Positions 43,604-52,091 of a stretch of DNA of 64,000 nt are shown here, piece after piece. Numbering within the stretch: the first letter of the stretch is position 1; each line of letters opens with the position of its first letter. The stretch spans positions 62,001 through 126,000 of the forward strand of contig NZ_ATJV01000070.1 in NCBI RefSeq assembly GCF_000443165.1, in the 5' to 3' direction. Source of the DNA: Thauera terpenica 58Eu. GTDB taxonomy: Bacteria; Pseudomonadota; Gammaproteobacteria; Burkholderiales; Rhodocyclaceae. The notes below the pieces were generated by a model, which saw only the letters and a list, made by a program, of their open reading frames with translations, had not been told where the DNA came from and did not search any database. A program made the position numbers and the translations under genes.

Positions 43604-45254
43604 CCTAAAAACCTCAGTTGATAGCGTGCAACGGGGCTGAATCGCTGGCAGGCTATGGGTTTGGCGTTGATTGAAGGAGTCACCCGATGGGTGAGTCGAA
43701 ATTGAAGCGTGTGCGCAGTGAAGAAATGCTTTTGTCGTGCGCCGGCGTACAGACGGCGGGTGGTCGCGTGCAGGTTCGTTGGGAAGCAGACAGTGCGGCC
43801 ACGCCGATGGGGCAACTGGCGTACTTCATCGAGTTTCTGACGCTGACCGGCCTGTGGTCGGGTTGGCAGGATCGTTGTCCGCTGTCGTATTTGAGCCCGA
43901 ACGCGCCGAGCAAGGCGGATGTGCTGGACACATGGTTGCTGTCGATCTTGTCGGGGCATCGGCGCTATTCGCACGTCACGACGATCCGCTGTGACGGGGT
44001 CAATCCTGGGCTGCTGGGGATGAACAAAGTCATCAGCGAGGATGGGCTGCGCCGGGCACTGTCGGCGATGCCCGAGGACGAAGGTATCAGTTGGCTCGAC
44101 GGCCATCTGCGCGAGAGCACCGCCCCCTTGCTCGATGTACCATGGATTCTGGACATCGACACGACGATCAAGCCGCTGTACGGCAAGCAAGAAGGCGCGG
44201 TGGTGTCCTACAACCCGAAGAAGCCGGGCCGCCCCTCCCACAGTTACCACACCTATCTGATGGCCGGGCTGCGCCTGGTGATGGGGGTCGAGGTCAAGGC
44301 GGGCAACGAGCACTCGGGCAGTCACACGCTGCCCGGCTTGCTCAAGATCCTCGATGAGTTGCCCGTGCGCCACAAACCGAAGATGGTGCGTGGCGATTGC
44401 GGCTTCGGTTCGGACGGCATCATGCGCGAGCTCGAAGCGCGCGCGCAGCCTTATCTGTTCAAGCTGCGCCTGTCGAAGAACGTCAAGCGCCACATCGAGC
44501 GCCTGTTCCGGGTGTCGGGCTGGACTGATGCGGGTCAGGGCTGGGAGGGAATCAACAGCACGCTGGCACTCACCGGCTGGGAGGACAAACGCCGTGTAGT
44601 CGTGCTGCGCCGCCCCTTGCACGGTGAGATGGTGCTGGCTCAGGAAGACGACAGCGGTCAGCAACTGCTGGGCTTCATCGAGGCTGACCGCAAGGGCGGC
44701 AAGCGCATCACCGGCTACGAGTACGCCGTGCTGGTCACCAACCTCGATCACGAGATCCGCTCGCTCGGCCAGCTCTACCGCGACCGAGCTGACGCGGAGA
44801 ATGCCTTCGATGAGCTCAAGAATCAGTGGGGATGGGGCGGCTTCACCACCCATGACCTGCATCGCTGCCAACTGTCGGCGCGCGCGGTGGCGTTGATCTA
44901 CAACTGGTGGAGTCTGTTCGTGCCTCTGGCCAACCCCGAAGCGCGCCTCGAGGCCATCACCAGCCGACCCTGGTTGATGTCCTCGGTCGGCCGGCGCACC
45001 GAGCATGCAGGACAGGCCACGATCACGCTCACCGGCCAGCATGCCTACTTCGACAAGGCTCGACAGGTGCTCCTGCGCATCTCCGGCCAACTCCAAGCCT
45101 GGGCAACAGAGGCTGCGGAGCAGTTGAACTCCTGCTCGGTCTGGGTGCGATGCTGCGATCATCTCAAGCGCACCCTCGCGACCATCGGGCCACCGCACCC
45201 CCTCTGGCTGCCACCAAATCATGCAAACGGGGTGGGGTAATTGAGGTTTTTAGG
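43604..45254. mobile_element. IS1380-like insertion sequence, complete
   Basis: A 1,651-bp element bounded by inverted repeats CCTAAAAACCTCA and TGAGGTTTTTAGG, with TTGAA directly repeated on both sides (43599-43603 and 45255-45259) as a 5-bp target duplication. The intact ends and duplication point to a recent insertion. It sits 14 bp upstream of the kdpD-like start and so separates that operon from its original promoter region. Confidence 0.9.
43687..45240 (+). CDS. DDE transposase (IS1380-like)
   Basis: A 517-residue DDE transposase. The first Asp is in WILDIDTTIKPLYG (near residue 157), the second in MVRGDCGFGSDGIM (near 239), and the Glu in YRDRADAENAFDELKNQWGWGG (near 370), which is the YREK-like region of the IS4/IS1380 superfamily. 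It fills nearly the whole element and appears intact. Family assignment between IS1380 and related IS4 groups would need a database comparison. Confidence 0.9.
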   Translation: MGESKLKRVRSEEMLLSCAGVQTAGGRVQVRWEADSAATPMGQLAYFIEFLTLTGLWSGWQDRCPLSYLSPNAPSKADVLDTWLLSILSGHRRYSHVTTIRCDGVNPGLLGMNKVISEDGLRRALSAMPEDEGISWLDGHLRESTAPLLDVPWILDIDTTIKPLYGKQEGAVVSYNPKKPGRPSHSYHTYLMAGLRLVMGVEVKAGNEHSGSHTLPGLLKILDELPVRHKPKMVRGDCGFGSDGIMRELEARAQPYLFKLRLSKNVKRHIERLFRVSGWTDAGQGWEGINSTLALTGWEDKRRVVVLRRPLHGEMVLAQEDDSGQQLLGFIEADRKGGKRITGYEYAVLVTNLDHEIRSLGQLYRDRADAENAFDELKNQWGWGGFTTHDLHRCQLSARAVALIYNWWSLFVPLANPEARLEAITSRPWLMSSVGRRTEHAGQATITLTGQHAYFDKARQVLLRISGQLQAWATEAAEQLNSCSVWVRCCDHLKRTLATIGPPHPLWLPPNHANGVG

Positions 45255-45259
45255 TTGAA

Positions 45260-45812
45260 TCCTCGTTCGCACGTGACGAGGCAGTCGTCACGACGTCTCG
45301 GGGGTCGGAGTTGGTTGCCGAGTTGATTGTGCTGCGGCGCCAATAAAAACGGTGTAAACGAGCAAGATTCGTTTGCGGCGACGATCGCCCCCGGAGAGCG
45401 CCGTGATCTCGCGTAGGGCGTCTTGCGTGAATGCGAGGTAAGCCTGGGTTGTTGCCCATCAGGACAGAACCACTGTTGGCATATTCGCCGCCATGAGCAG
45501 TCATTCTGCATGCTTTCGTGCGATTGTCTCTTGCGGGTCAGGTCGAGACAGCTGCAGTCGGCTTGGCGCGCTCCAGCGCAGGTGTGGCGGGAGGTCTCAG
45601 TCCGGTCAGGAGCTGTCGGGCACCCTCACGGCAGATTGCGATTCCGGTGGCCGCTCTAGCCTAGGCGCCAGTCGTTCCCAGTTCGGGTCGCTGATTTGCG
45701 CGCTGAGATCGAATTAACATCGAAAAAATGGAGGCAAATCCTCCTCATAAACGATTAAATCGAGCATTGAACAATGCAAGAATGATCGCTGTTACTGAAA
45801 TACAGCGAGGAG
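45260..45812. other. gene-free stretch right of the IS
   Basis: No supported gene is seen in about 550 bp. It should contain the displaced upstream region of the kdpD-like operon at its left end. At its right end an AT-rich stretch with a GGAGG-CAAAT-CCTCC hairpin (45731-45745) may hold the promoter of the next gene. Confidence 0.6.
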
Positions 45813-46232
45813 ATGATCGTGTTCTACGCACTTGGTTGGTTTTCGGTGTTCGGCCTGCTCGCACTCTGGTCACTATCAGTCTGGGCTCTGCATTCAGTTG
45901 CCGTTTGGTCGGTTTCGAATGCCAGCGCGTTGACTGGTGTCGCATCAGATGTGGAGGGTCTTGGTCTACCGCAATGGCTGCAGCCCTGGGTGCCTCCGGA
46001 GATCACACAGGCGATGACCTCGCTGCTGGCAGATTTGGCGCCGGTCGTCGAAAGTCTGTTGCAGACCATGCCGGCGCTGGCTGGCGGCCTGACCATGGTG
46101 GCCTGGGTAATCTGGGGGCTTGGCAGTGCACTGCTGCTCCTGCTTGGAGCGGGGCTGCATCTGGGCATTGCAATGTGGCGCCGCCACAGCGGTGATTCCG
46201 GGCCGCAACCTGCGAGTTGGTTGGCTTCATGA
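45813..46232 (+). CDS. membrane protein of unknown function
   Basis: A 139-residue protein with two hydrophobic segments (residues 3-27 and about 88-116) around a loop containing LPQWLQPWVPPEITQAM. It ends in a short charged tail. I do not recognise a family. GAGGAG abuts the ATG, so GTG at 45819 may be the real start. It precedes the antiporter gene by 127 bp and may be co-transcribed. Confidence 0.65.
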   Translation: MIVFYALGWFSVFGLLALWSLSVWALHSVAVWSVSNASALTGVASDVEGLGLPQWLQPWVPPEITQAMTSLLADLAPVVESLLQTMPALAGGLTMVAWVIWGLGSALLLLLGAGLHLGIAMWRRHSGDSGPQPASWLAS

Positions 46233-46359
46233 CGGGAAACACCACTTCGCGCGAGGGTGTTCGACACCGTGCTCCAGTGGTACATCGTCAATTTCTTGGC
46301 TGTCCGCGCAATGTGGATAATGGGCGTTGGGCAACTTTTGAGCTCTGCAGGCACTGATC

Positions 46360-47436
46360 ATGACCCTTCTCTTGTTCCTCGGTGGCCTGACCCTGCTGGT
46401 CATCGGCGCTGAAATCCTGGTACGCGGTGCGTCCAGGCTGGCGATGTCCTTCGGTATCAGCCCGCTTGTCGTCGGTCTCACCATCGTTGCCTTTGGCACT
46501 AGCGCGCCCGAGGTTGCGGTGAGCGTTGGCGCCGTACTCGACGGTAAGACCGACATTGCCATCGGCAACGTGGTGGGCAGCAACATCTTCAATGTGCTTT
46601 TCATATTGGGCGTCAGTGCCTTGATCACGCCGCTGGTGGTCAACATCCAGTTGATCCGGCAGGAGGTGCCGATCATGCTGGGCGCAAGCCTGTTGCTGCT
46701 GGCGCTCACGCTGGATGGAAGGCTTTCGTTTCTCGACGGAGGCTTCCTGGTCGCCCTGCTGTTTGCCTACACCGTCTTCCTGGTCGTGCAATCGCGGCGC
46801 GAGACCCAAGCGGCTAAGGACGAGTTTGCCGAAGAGATCAAGCCAGCCCAGACCGGAGCTTGGGACAGCCACTGGGCGGCGCAGATAGGATTGATCGCTG
46901 CGGGTCTGGTAGCGCTGGTCTTCGGCTCGGATTACCTGGTCCAGGCCTCGGTGAGCTTTGCCAAGGCCATGGGTGTGAGCGACCTCGTCATCGGCCTGAC
47001 GATCGTCGCCGCGGGCACCAGCATGCCTGAGGTGGCTACCAGCATCACGGCCGCGATCAAGGGCGAACGCGATATCGCGGTGGGGAACGTCGTCGGCAGC
47101 AACACCTTCAACATCCTGGGCTGCCTGGGCTTGTCGGGGCTGGTGTCGGGCGACCTGGGCCTGGCGATGGCGCCATCGCTGCTGGCCTTCGATATCTGGG
47201 TGATGCTGGCGGTGGCCCTTGCCTGCCTGCCGGTGTTCATGACCGGCCGCGAGATCGCGCGCTGGGAAGGCGGCGTCTTTCTGGGTTACTACATCGCCTA
47301 CGTGGCCTACCTGCTTCTGGCGGCGCAGCAGCATGATGTGCTGCCGGTCTTCTCGAGCGTGATGATGAGCTTTGTCGTACCGCTGACCGTGGTGACCCTG
47401 GTGGTGGTGGTGATCCGCCGCCCGTCCGCAACATGA
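46360..47436 (+). CDS. Ca2+/Na+ antiporter of the CaCA family (YrbG-like)
   Basis: A 358-residue cation antiporter with about ten membrane helices. The two internal alpha-repeats carry the ion-binding motifs FGTSAPEVAVS (near residue 48) and AGTSMPEVATS (near 224), each followed by a GNVVGSNxFN box. It should exchange Na+ or H+ for Ca2+ at the inner membrane (family knowledge). It overlaps the ExoD gene by 4 bp. A cation P-type ATPase 1.4 kb downstream suggests a divalent-cation export cluster. Confidence 0.92.
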   Translation: MTLLLFLGGLTLLVIGAEILVRGASRLAMSFGISPLVVGLTIVAFGTSAPEVAVSVGAVLDGKTDIAIGNVVGSNIFNVLFILGVSALITPLVVNIQLIRQEVPIMLGASLLLLALTLDGRLSFLDGGFLVALLFAYTVFLVVQSRRETQAAKDEFAEEIKPAQTGAWDSHWAAQIGLIAAGLVALVFGSDYLVQASVSFAKAMGVSDLVIGLTIVAAGTSMPEVATSITAAIKGERDIAVGNVVGSNTFNILGCLGLSGLVSGDLGLAMAPSLLAFDIWVMLAVALACLPVFMTGREIARWEGGVFLGYYIAYVAYLLLAAQQHDVLPVFSSVMMSFVVPLTVVTLVVVVIRRPSAT

Positions 47437-48038
47437 CGGCGCCCATCGTGCAGCGGTTACGTGAAACAGCCGCAGCCTTATCCGAAGAGCGGGTGTCGAT
47501 GCAAACCCTGGCGCACGCCCACGGGACCGCAGCACACGGCACTTTGCTGCTGTTGATGGCCGGGCCTTGCCTCCTGCCGGTGCCGGGAGTGGGCACAGTG
47601 CTCGGCTTCGGGATGGCGGCTCTCGCGGCAGCGATGTGGAAGGGCCACACCTCGGTATGCCTGCCCCGGCGGGTCGCCGAACTCGAACTCTCCCGCCACT
47701 GGGCGCAGCGCGTGCTGGGCATCCTGGCGTCTGCCTATGCCATGGCCGGTCGCTTCGCCAAGGCCCGACTGAGCCATCTCGCATCCACAGGCAGACGGTC
47801 ATGGACTGCCGCAGCGATCGGGCTGATGGCCTTCATCGTCATACTGCCGATTCCCCTCGGCAACCTGCTGCCGGCGCTGGCGATGATGCTTATCGGGTTG
47901 GGGTTGGTGTTTCGCGATGGCGTCGTAGCGGTACTTGGGATGATCACGGCGGTGCTGGCGTTTTTCGTCACGGCCGGCCTGGTGCTGATGGCATGGGTTT
48001 ATGGCAGCGAGTGGATTCTGCGATGGGCTTCAAGTTGA
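47433..48038 (+). CDS. ExoD-family membrane protein
   Basis: A 201-residue ExoD protein. The N-terminal LRETAAALSEERVSMQTLAHAHGTAAHG is typical, followed by hydrophobic segments (about residues 36-70, 125-150 and 160-190) with LPVPGVGTVLGFGM and ILPIPLGNLLPALAMMLIGLGL. ExoD was described in exopolysaccharide and alkaline-stress phenotypes of rhizobia, and its biochemical role is unknown (family knowledge). It is coupled to the CaCA antiporter. Confidence 0.88.
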   Translation: MTAPIVQRLRETAAALSEERVSMQTLAHAHGTAAHGTLLLLMAGPCLLPVPGVGTVLGFGMAALAAAMWKGHTSVCLPRRVAELELSRHWAQRVLGILASAYAMAGRFAKARLSHLASTGRRSWTAAAIGLMAFIVILPIPLGNLLPALAMMLIGLGLVFRDGVVAVLGMITAVLAFFVTAGLVLMAWVYGSEWILRWASS

Positions 48039-48051
48039 AAGGGCTTTCTCG

Positions 48052-48117
48052 ATGATTTATGCAATCCTCAAAATGCTGCACGTGCTGTCCATGGATCGAG
48101 GAATCAGACCTTGGTAG
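48052..48117 (+). pseudogene. possible remnant of a small membrane protein gene
   Basis: A 21-codon frame beginning MIYAILKMLHVLSM resembles the start of DUF2269-type membrane proteins but stops after MDRGIRPW. It lies 13 bp after exoD. It may be a truncated relic or chance. Confidence 0.3.
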
Positions 48118-48180
48118 CTGCAACCACGCTCCATGCACAAGCAGAATTGAGCCGGCGCAGCTTCTGAAAGACAGGCCGAG

Positions 48181-48480
48181 ATGGCACTGAAACGTTCCTT
48201 TCCGACCTACTTCAGTGCCCGCTGGAACGGACATCGGCCTGCGCGCAGCCTCTTCTGGTGGGACCTGACGATCGTCGGAACCCTGGTCAATGGCGTCATG
48301 GGCCTGATTTCGCTGATCTTGCTCGCAAAAGGCGTCGATGGCTCTGTCTGGTTGGCGCTTCACCTCCTGCTGATTCCCTACAACCTCTTCCTCGTCTTCA
48401 GTGTGCACCGGAATACCGGATCCAACCTGATCCACAGGGGCGGATCGATTGCCTGGTTCGGATGCACCTTGCTGGGTTGA
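48181..48480 (+). CDS. small membrane protein of unknown function
   Basis: A 99-residue protein with two hydrophobic helices (residues 26-49 and 55-74) after a basic N terminus (KRSFPTYFSARWNGHRPARS). I recognise no family. It stands between exoD and the riboswitch-controlled ATPase and has its own ATG with a GAG-type ribosome site. Confidence that it is expressed is moderate. Confidence 0.6.
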   Translation: MALKRSFPTYFSARWNGHRPARSLFWWDLTIVGTLVNGVMGLISLILLAKGVDGSVWLALHLLLIPYNLFLVFSVHRNTGSNLIHRGGSIAWFGCTLLG

Positions 48481-48572
48481 AGAATGCTCGAACGGCAATC
48501 GCGCGCAGCGCTCCTCAACGAAGCGAATGAAGCTACCGCTAAGGATCCTCGCGGACGATCGGCTCGCCTCCG

Positions 48573-48600
48573 TTGACTTTGCGATGGCCCCACTTACACT
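48573..48600 (+). promoter_or_regulatory. sigma-70 promoter of the riboswitch-ATPase transcript
   Basis: TTGACT (48573-48578) and TACACT (48595-48600) are 16 bp apart. Transcription would start at about A48608, two bases before the first paired base of the riboswitch, which is the expected arrangement. Confidence 0.75.
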
Positions 48601-48609
48601 CGTGTTTAT

Positions 48610-48720
48610 CAAGGGGAGTAGCTTCACACGTCCCGGCATCGTCATCACGGAAGCTTGATCGTATGACCGCTTCCCGGTGCCGGGGGTAACGAGCGTATCC
48701 GTTACAAGCGAGACCTTGCC
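48610..48720 (+). ncRNA. yybP-ykoY manganese riboswitch
   Basis: The leader starts AAGGGGAGTAGC (48611-48622), the hallmark of the first metal-binding loop, and ends AAGCGAGACCTTG (48706-48718), the second loop and closing strand. CAAGG (48610-48614) pairs with CCTTG (48714-48718) as P1. CCCGGC (48632-48637) can pair with GCCGGG (48679-48684), and GTAAC (48686-48690) with GTTAC (48701-48705). yybP-ykoY aptamers sense Mn2+ and control exporters, including P-type ATPases (family knowledge). The ATPase gene follows directly. Confidence 0.88.
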
Positions 48721-48751
48721 CGTGGGCAAGGTCCGTGCAGCGACAGCGTGC

Positions 48752-48792
48752 AAGGGTCTGTGTCCTTCGGGAACAGACCCTTTCTTGTTTTT
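48752..48792 (+). terminator. intrinsic terminator of the riboswitch expression platform
   Basis: A perfect 10-bp stem, AAGGGTCTGT with ACAGACCCTT, closes an 11-nt loop and is followed by TTTCTTGTTTTT. It lies between the aptamer and the ATPase. Immediately before it, CCTTGCC-CGTG-GGCAAGG (48714-48731) can form a hairpin that would compete with P1, giving a plausible switch: metal-bound P1 forms or breaks to allow read-through. Confidence 0.82.
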
Positions 48793-48804
48793 GTGGAGTC
48801 GAAC

Positions 48805-51480
48805 TTGGACACGAACTCGCGCCCCTCCGTGGTGCCCTGGCACGCGATACCCGACAAGGCCGTCAGTCGCAAGCTTGAGGTCGCCCCCGATACCGGCTTG
48901 CTGCAGGCGGAGGTTGCTGTCCGACTGCAGCGCCATGGTCGGAATCGCCTCGCGGAGAAGCCTCCGCGCCCCGCATGGCTCAAGTTTCTCGACCAGTTCA
49001 GGAGTGTGCTGATCGGGATCCTGATCGGCGCAGCGCTGCTCGCCGGACTGATTGGCGACATCAAGGATGCGGCGGTCATTGCCGTGGTCGTTCTGCTCAA
49101 CGCGACGCTGGGATTCTTCCAGGAGCGCCGTGCGGAGAACGCCCTGGCCGCGTTGCGCGGCATGCTGGCACCGAGCGCGCGGGTAAGACGTGATCGCGAA
49201 ACCCGTGTCGTTCCCGCCGAGGAACTCGTGCCGGGCGATATCCTGCTGCTCGAAGCGGGCGATCGCGTGCCGGCCGATGCCAGGGTGCTACAGGCGCATG
49301 GGGCCGAAGTGGCCGAGGCTGCGTTGACCGGCGAGTCCCATGCGGTCGGCAAGACCGCCGAGGCCGTGGATGCCGATGCATCCCTTGCCGAGCGTGTCGG
49401 CATGGTGTTCATGAACACCGTGATCACCCGGGGTCGCATCGAAGCCGTGGTGACCGCGACCGGCATGCACACCGAAATGGGGCGCCTGGCCGGGCTGCTC
49501 GCACAGACAGCCGAGTCCTCGACACCCTTGCAGATCCAGCTCGACGCGCTCGGCAAGCGTCTCGCGTTCATTGCCGCCGTGGTTGTCGGCCTGATGTTCG
49601 TGGCCGGGCTGATGCGTGGTGATGACCTGGTCACGACGGCGATGACCGCCATCGCCCTTGCCGTCGCCGCGATCCCCGAGGGTCTGCCTGCGGTGGTCAC
49701 GGTGACGCTGGCGCTCGGCATGCACCGCATGGCCAGGCGCCACGTGATCGTCAAGAAGCTTGCTGCGGTCGAGACACTCGGGTGCACCACGGTGATCTGC
49801 TCGGACAAGACCGGCACGCTGACGCTGAACCAGATGACCGCTCGCGTGCTGCACGCTGCAGGTCGCCGCTACGCCATCGAAGGCGAAGGCTATGTTGCCG
49901 CCGGCCGCATTCTGGACGAAGAAGGCCGCGTTGCCGGCACCGAGCTTCATGACCTCCTGCTCCCGGCCGCCTTGTGCGCCGACGCGCGCCTGCAGGACGG
50001 CCAGCTCATCGGCGACCCGACTGAAGGGGCGCTGCTTGCGCTCGCGGTCAAGGCGGGGGTGGATCCTGCATCGAAGAACCAGCACACCCCGCGTATTGCC
50101 GAGTTGCCATTCGATTCGGCGCACAAGTTCATGGCGACCTTCCACCATGATGGCGACGCGGTGCAGGTCTGGGTGAAGGGTGCGCCGGACGTGCTCATCA
50201 GTCGTGCCGCGCGCATGCAGGGCAGGGATGGTGAGGTCGCGCTGGACACGGACGCCCGAGAAACGCTGCTCCGTGCCAACCGGGAACTCGCCGAGGGCGC
50301 GATGCGGGTGCTCGCGCTCGCTGGGCGCCGGATTCCGGCGTCTGCGTTCGATCCCTCCGGCGACCTGATGGGCTGGATGAATGACCTGAGCCTGTGCGGA
50401 CTGGTCGGCATCATCGACCCGCCCCGCCCCGAGGCGCGGGAATCGATTGCGCAGTGCCATGCTGCAGGGATCCGGGTGAAGATGATCACCGGCGACCATC
50501 CGGTGACGGCCGCCGCCATCGCGCGCGAGCTCGGGCTGGTCGGCGAGGTGCATGAGGGACGCGAACTCGATGGCCTGAGCGACGAGGCCACCACCGCGCT
50601 GGTCGAACGCAGCGCGGTGTTCGCCCGCGTGGCGCCGGAACACAAGATGCGTATCGTGGAGTCGCTGCAAGGGCGCGGTCATGTCGTGGCGATGACCGGC
50701 GATGGTGTTAACGACGCCCCTGCGCTCAAGCGCGCCGACATCGGCGTGGCGATGGGTATCACCGGTACGGAAGTCACCAAGGAGGCTGCCACCCTGGTGC
50801 TTACCGACGACAACTTTGCCTCCATCGTTGGTGCGGTGCGCGAGGGACGCACCATCTACGAGAACATCGTCAAGTTCGTCCGCTTCCAGCTATCGACCAA
50901 CATCGGTGCCATCCTGACCGTGCTGGGAGCGCCCTTCATGGGCCTGGCGACACCCTTCACGGCAGTGCAGATCCTCTGGGTGAACATCATCATGGACGGC
51001 CCGCCGGCGATGACCCTCGGCGTGGAGCCGGCCCGCCCAGGGATCATGGACCAGCCGCCACGCGCCGGCGATGCCGCCATCCTGTCGCCGCAACGCATGT
51101 GGCGCATCGCGCTATATGGCCTGACCATGGCGGTGGGAACCTTGGGCGTCTATGCCTGGGCCATGGCCTCGGGCGATACCGCCCGCGCGATGACGCTGGC
51201 CTTCACCACCTTCGTGCTCTTCCAGTTCTTCAACATCTTCAATGCGCGCACCGAACATGGCAGCGCCTTCAATCGCCAGTTCTTCAGCAACGGGAAGCTG
51301 TGGCTCGCCCTGCTGGGCGTTGTTCTGCTGCAGATCGTCGTGGTGCACTGGGCGCCAGCGCAGGCGGTGTTCGACACCGTCGACCTGAGCGCGAACGACT
51401 GGCTGATCGCAACTGCCGTCGCATCCTCGACGCTCTTGCTCGAAGAGGCACGGAAGCTGTTGTTCAGGCTTGTGAGGTGA
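48805..51480 (+). CDS. P2-type cation-transporting ATPase (Ca2+/Mn2+ export)
   Basis: An 891-residue P-type ATPase. Motifs in order: actuator TGES, the phosphorylated D334 in CSDKTGTLTLNQ, KGAPD, and GDGVNDAPALK. The fourth helix reads AIPEGLPAVVTVTLALG, as in Ca2+-ATPases, and the sixth contains NIIMDGPPAMTLG, so divalent-cation export from the cytoplasm is expected. The riboswitch makes Mn2+ a likely substrate. The start is TTG at 48805 (DTNSRPSVVPW...): GGAG lies 6 nt upstream and the codon is the first in frame after the terminator. An earlier in-frame start at 48748 would lie before and inside the terminator stem. Confidence 0.9.
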   Translation: MDTNSRPSVVPWHAIPDKAVSRKLEVAPDTGLLQAEVAVRLQRHGRNRLAEKPPRPAWLKFLDQFRSVLIGILIGAALLAGLIGDIKDAAVIAVVVLLNATLGFFQERRAENALAALRGMLAPSARVRRDRETRVVPAEELVPGDILLLEAGDRVPADARVLQAHGAEVAEAALTGESHAVGKTAEAVDADASLAERVGMVFMNTVITRGRIEAVVTATGMHTEMGRLAGLLAQTAESSTPLQIQLDALGKRLAFIAAVVVGLMFVAGLMRGDDLVTTAMTAIALAVAAIPEGLPAVVTVTLALGMHRMARRHVIVKKLAAVETLGCTTVICSDKTGTLTLNQMTARVLHAAGRRYAIEGEGYVAAGRILDEEGRVAGTELHDLLLPAALCADARLQDGQLIGDPTEGALLALAVKAGVDPASKNQHTPRIAELPFDSAHKFMATFHHDGDAVQVWVKGAPDVLISRAARMQGRDGEVALDTDARETLLRANRELAEGAMRVLALAGRRIPASAFDPSGDLMGWMNDLSLCGLVGIIDPPRPEARESIAQCHAAGIRVKMITGDHPVTAAAIARELGLVGEVHEGRELDGLSDEATTALVERSAVFARVAPEHKMRIVESLQGRGHVVAMTGDGVNDAPALKRADIGVAMGITGTEVTKEAATLVLTDDNFASIVGAVREGRTIYENIVKFVRFQLSTNIGAILTVLGAPFMGLATPFTAVQILWVNIIMDGPPAMTLGVEPARPGIMDQPPRAGDAAILSPQRMWRIALYGLTMAVGTLGVYAWAMASGDTARAMTLAFTTFVLFQFFNIFNARTEHGSAFNRQFFSNGKLWLALLGVVLLQIVVVHWAPAQAVFDTVDLSANDWLIATAVASSTLLLEEARKLLFRLVR

Positions 51481-51492
51481 CAGCAGACCTAC

Positions 51493-51532
51493 ATGGGGCC
51501 GGTTCGTTACGCTGGCGGAGACCGGTCCCCAT
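51493..51532 (+). terminator. hairpin after the ATPase gene, possible terminator
   Basis: ATGGGGCCGGT pairs with ACCGGTCCCCAT, apart from one bulge, 13 bp after the stop codon. There is no clear T-tract, so it may be Rho-dependent or only stabilise the 3' end. Confidence 0.4.
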
Positions 51533-51869
51533 CAACCGAAGTGCCAGTGAACTCGTTTTCTAGATCGACGTTCCGCCCAAGGTGGGCGTCATGACCCGCA
51601 ATGCCTCGGAAGGCGGCCGCCGCTGCCTTGTCGCATCGGTTGATACCCCAAGCCGCTTGGAAGCCCTCGCCCGAGCCCCGTGCGATAACTCCCACTCTCA
51701 TCCCATCAACACCGGAGTTCGACGGGCTGGTGGATAGCGGCCTCCGGACAGATTCTGGGCTTGTATTGGGAGTGCTGAGGAAGGCAATGCGCTTCTGGAG
51801 TTCAGCTGGGCGCATGACAGCTCGACTCCGATACCTGCCACCGGACGATCGATGTGGCCAATGACAACA

Positions 51870-51995
51870 ACGGGTCGGTAGTTCCAGTTGGCAGAATGGA
51901 GAAGCCGCCGTTCGCCGTAGCCTGACGCTCGAACGGCAGGTGACCAGCACATTGCGGCCTGACTGCGCCATCAAGCCTCCGGCAGCTGAGGCCGA
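51870..51995 (-). repeat. dispersed intergenic repeat, copy B
   Basis: The reverse complement matches copy A at 28300-28428 at about 90% by eye. It lies inside a roughly 700-bp gap between the ATPase and the broken recombinase, where I see no supported gene. With copy A it forms inverted flanks around 23.5 kb of accessory DNA. Confidence 0.8.
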
Positions 51996-52091
51996 TGACT
52001 TGCCTGAGGTTCGAAGAAGGACAGCCGACCGGTCCAGGATCGGTTGCCTGCCGTTCGCGTTGGCCAGAATTTCTCAGCCTCTATGTCTCTT

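Noticed and set aside
43587-43610. Truncation of kdpD by the IS insertion
   Set aside because: Joining the flanks without the IS and one target copy gives a frame that reaches a TGA after about 15 codons, so the missing N-terminal domains were not next door.
43072-45222. A 716-codon minus-strand frame across the IS1380-like element and the kinase gene
   Set aside because: It runs antisense to an intact transposase and then enters the kinase gene out of frame. No recognisable domain is present.
46288-47802. A 504-codon minus-strand frame over the antiporter and exoD
   Set aside because: It is Gln-, His- and Arg-rich shadow sequence opposite two genes with clear membrane-protein motifs.
48748-48804. 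An earlier start for the P-type ATPase
   Set aside because: Those 19 codons lie before and inside the perfect terminator stem of the riboswitch, and the first well-spaced ribosome site serves TTG at 48805.
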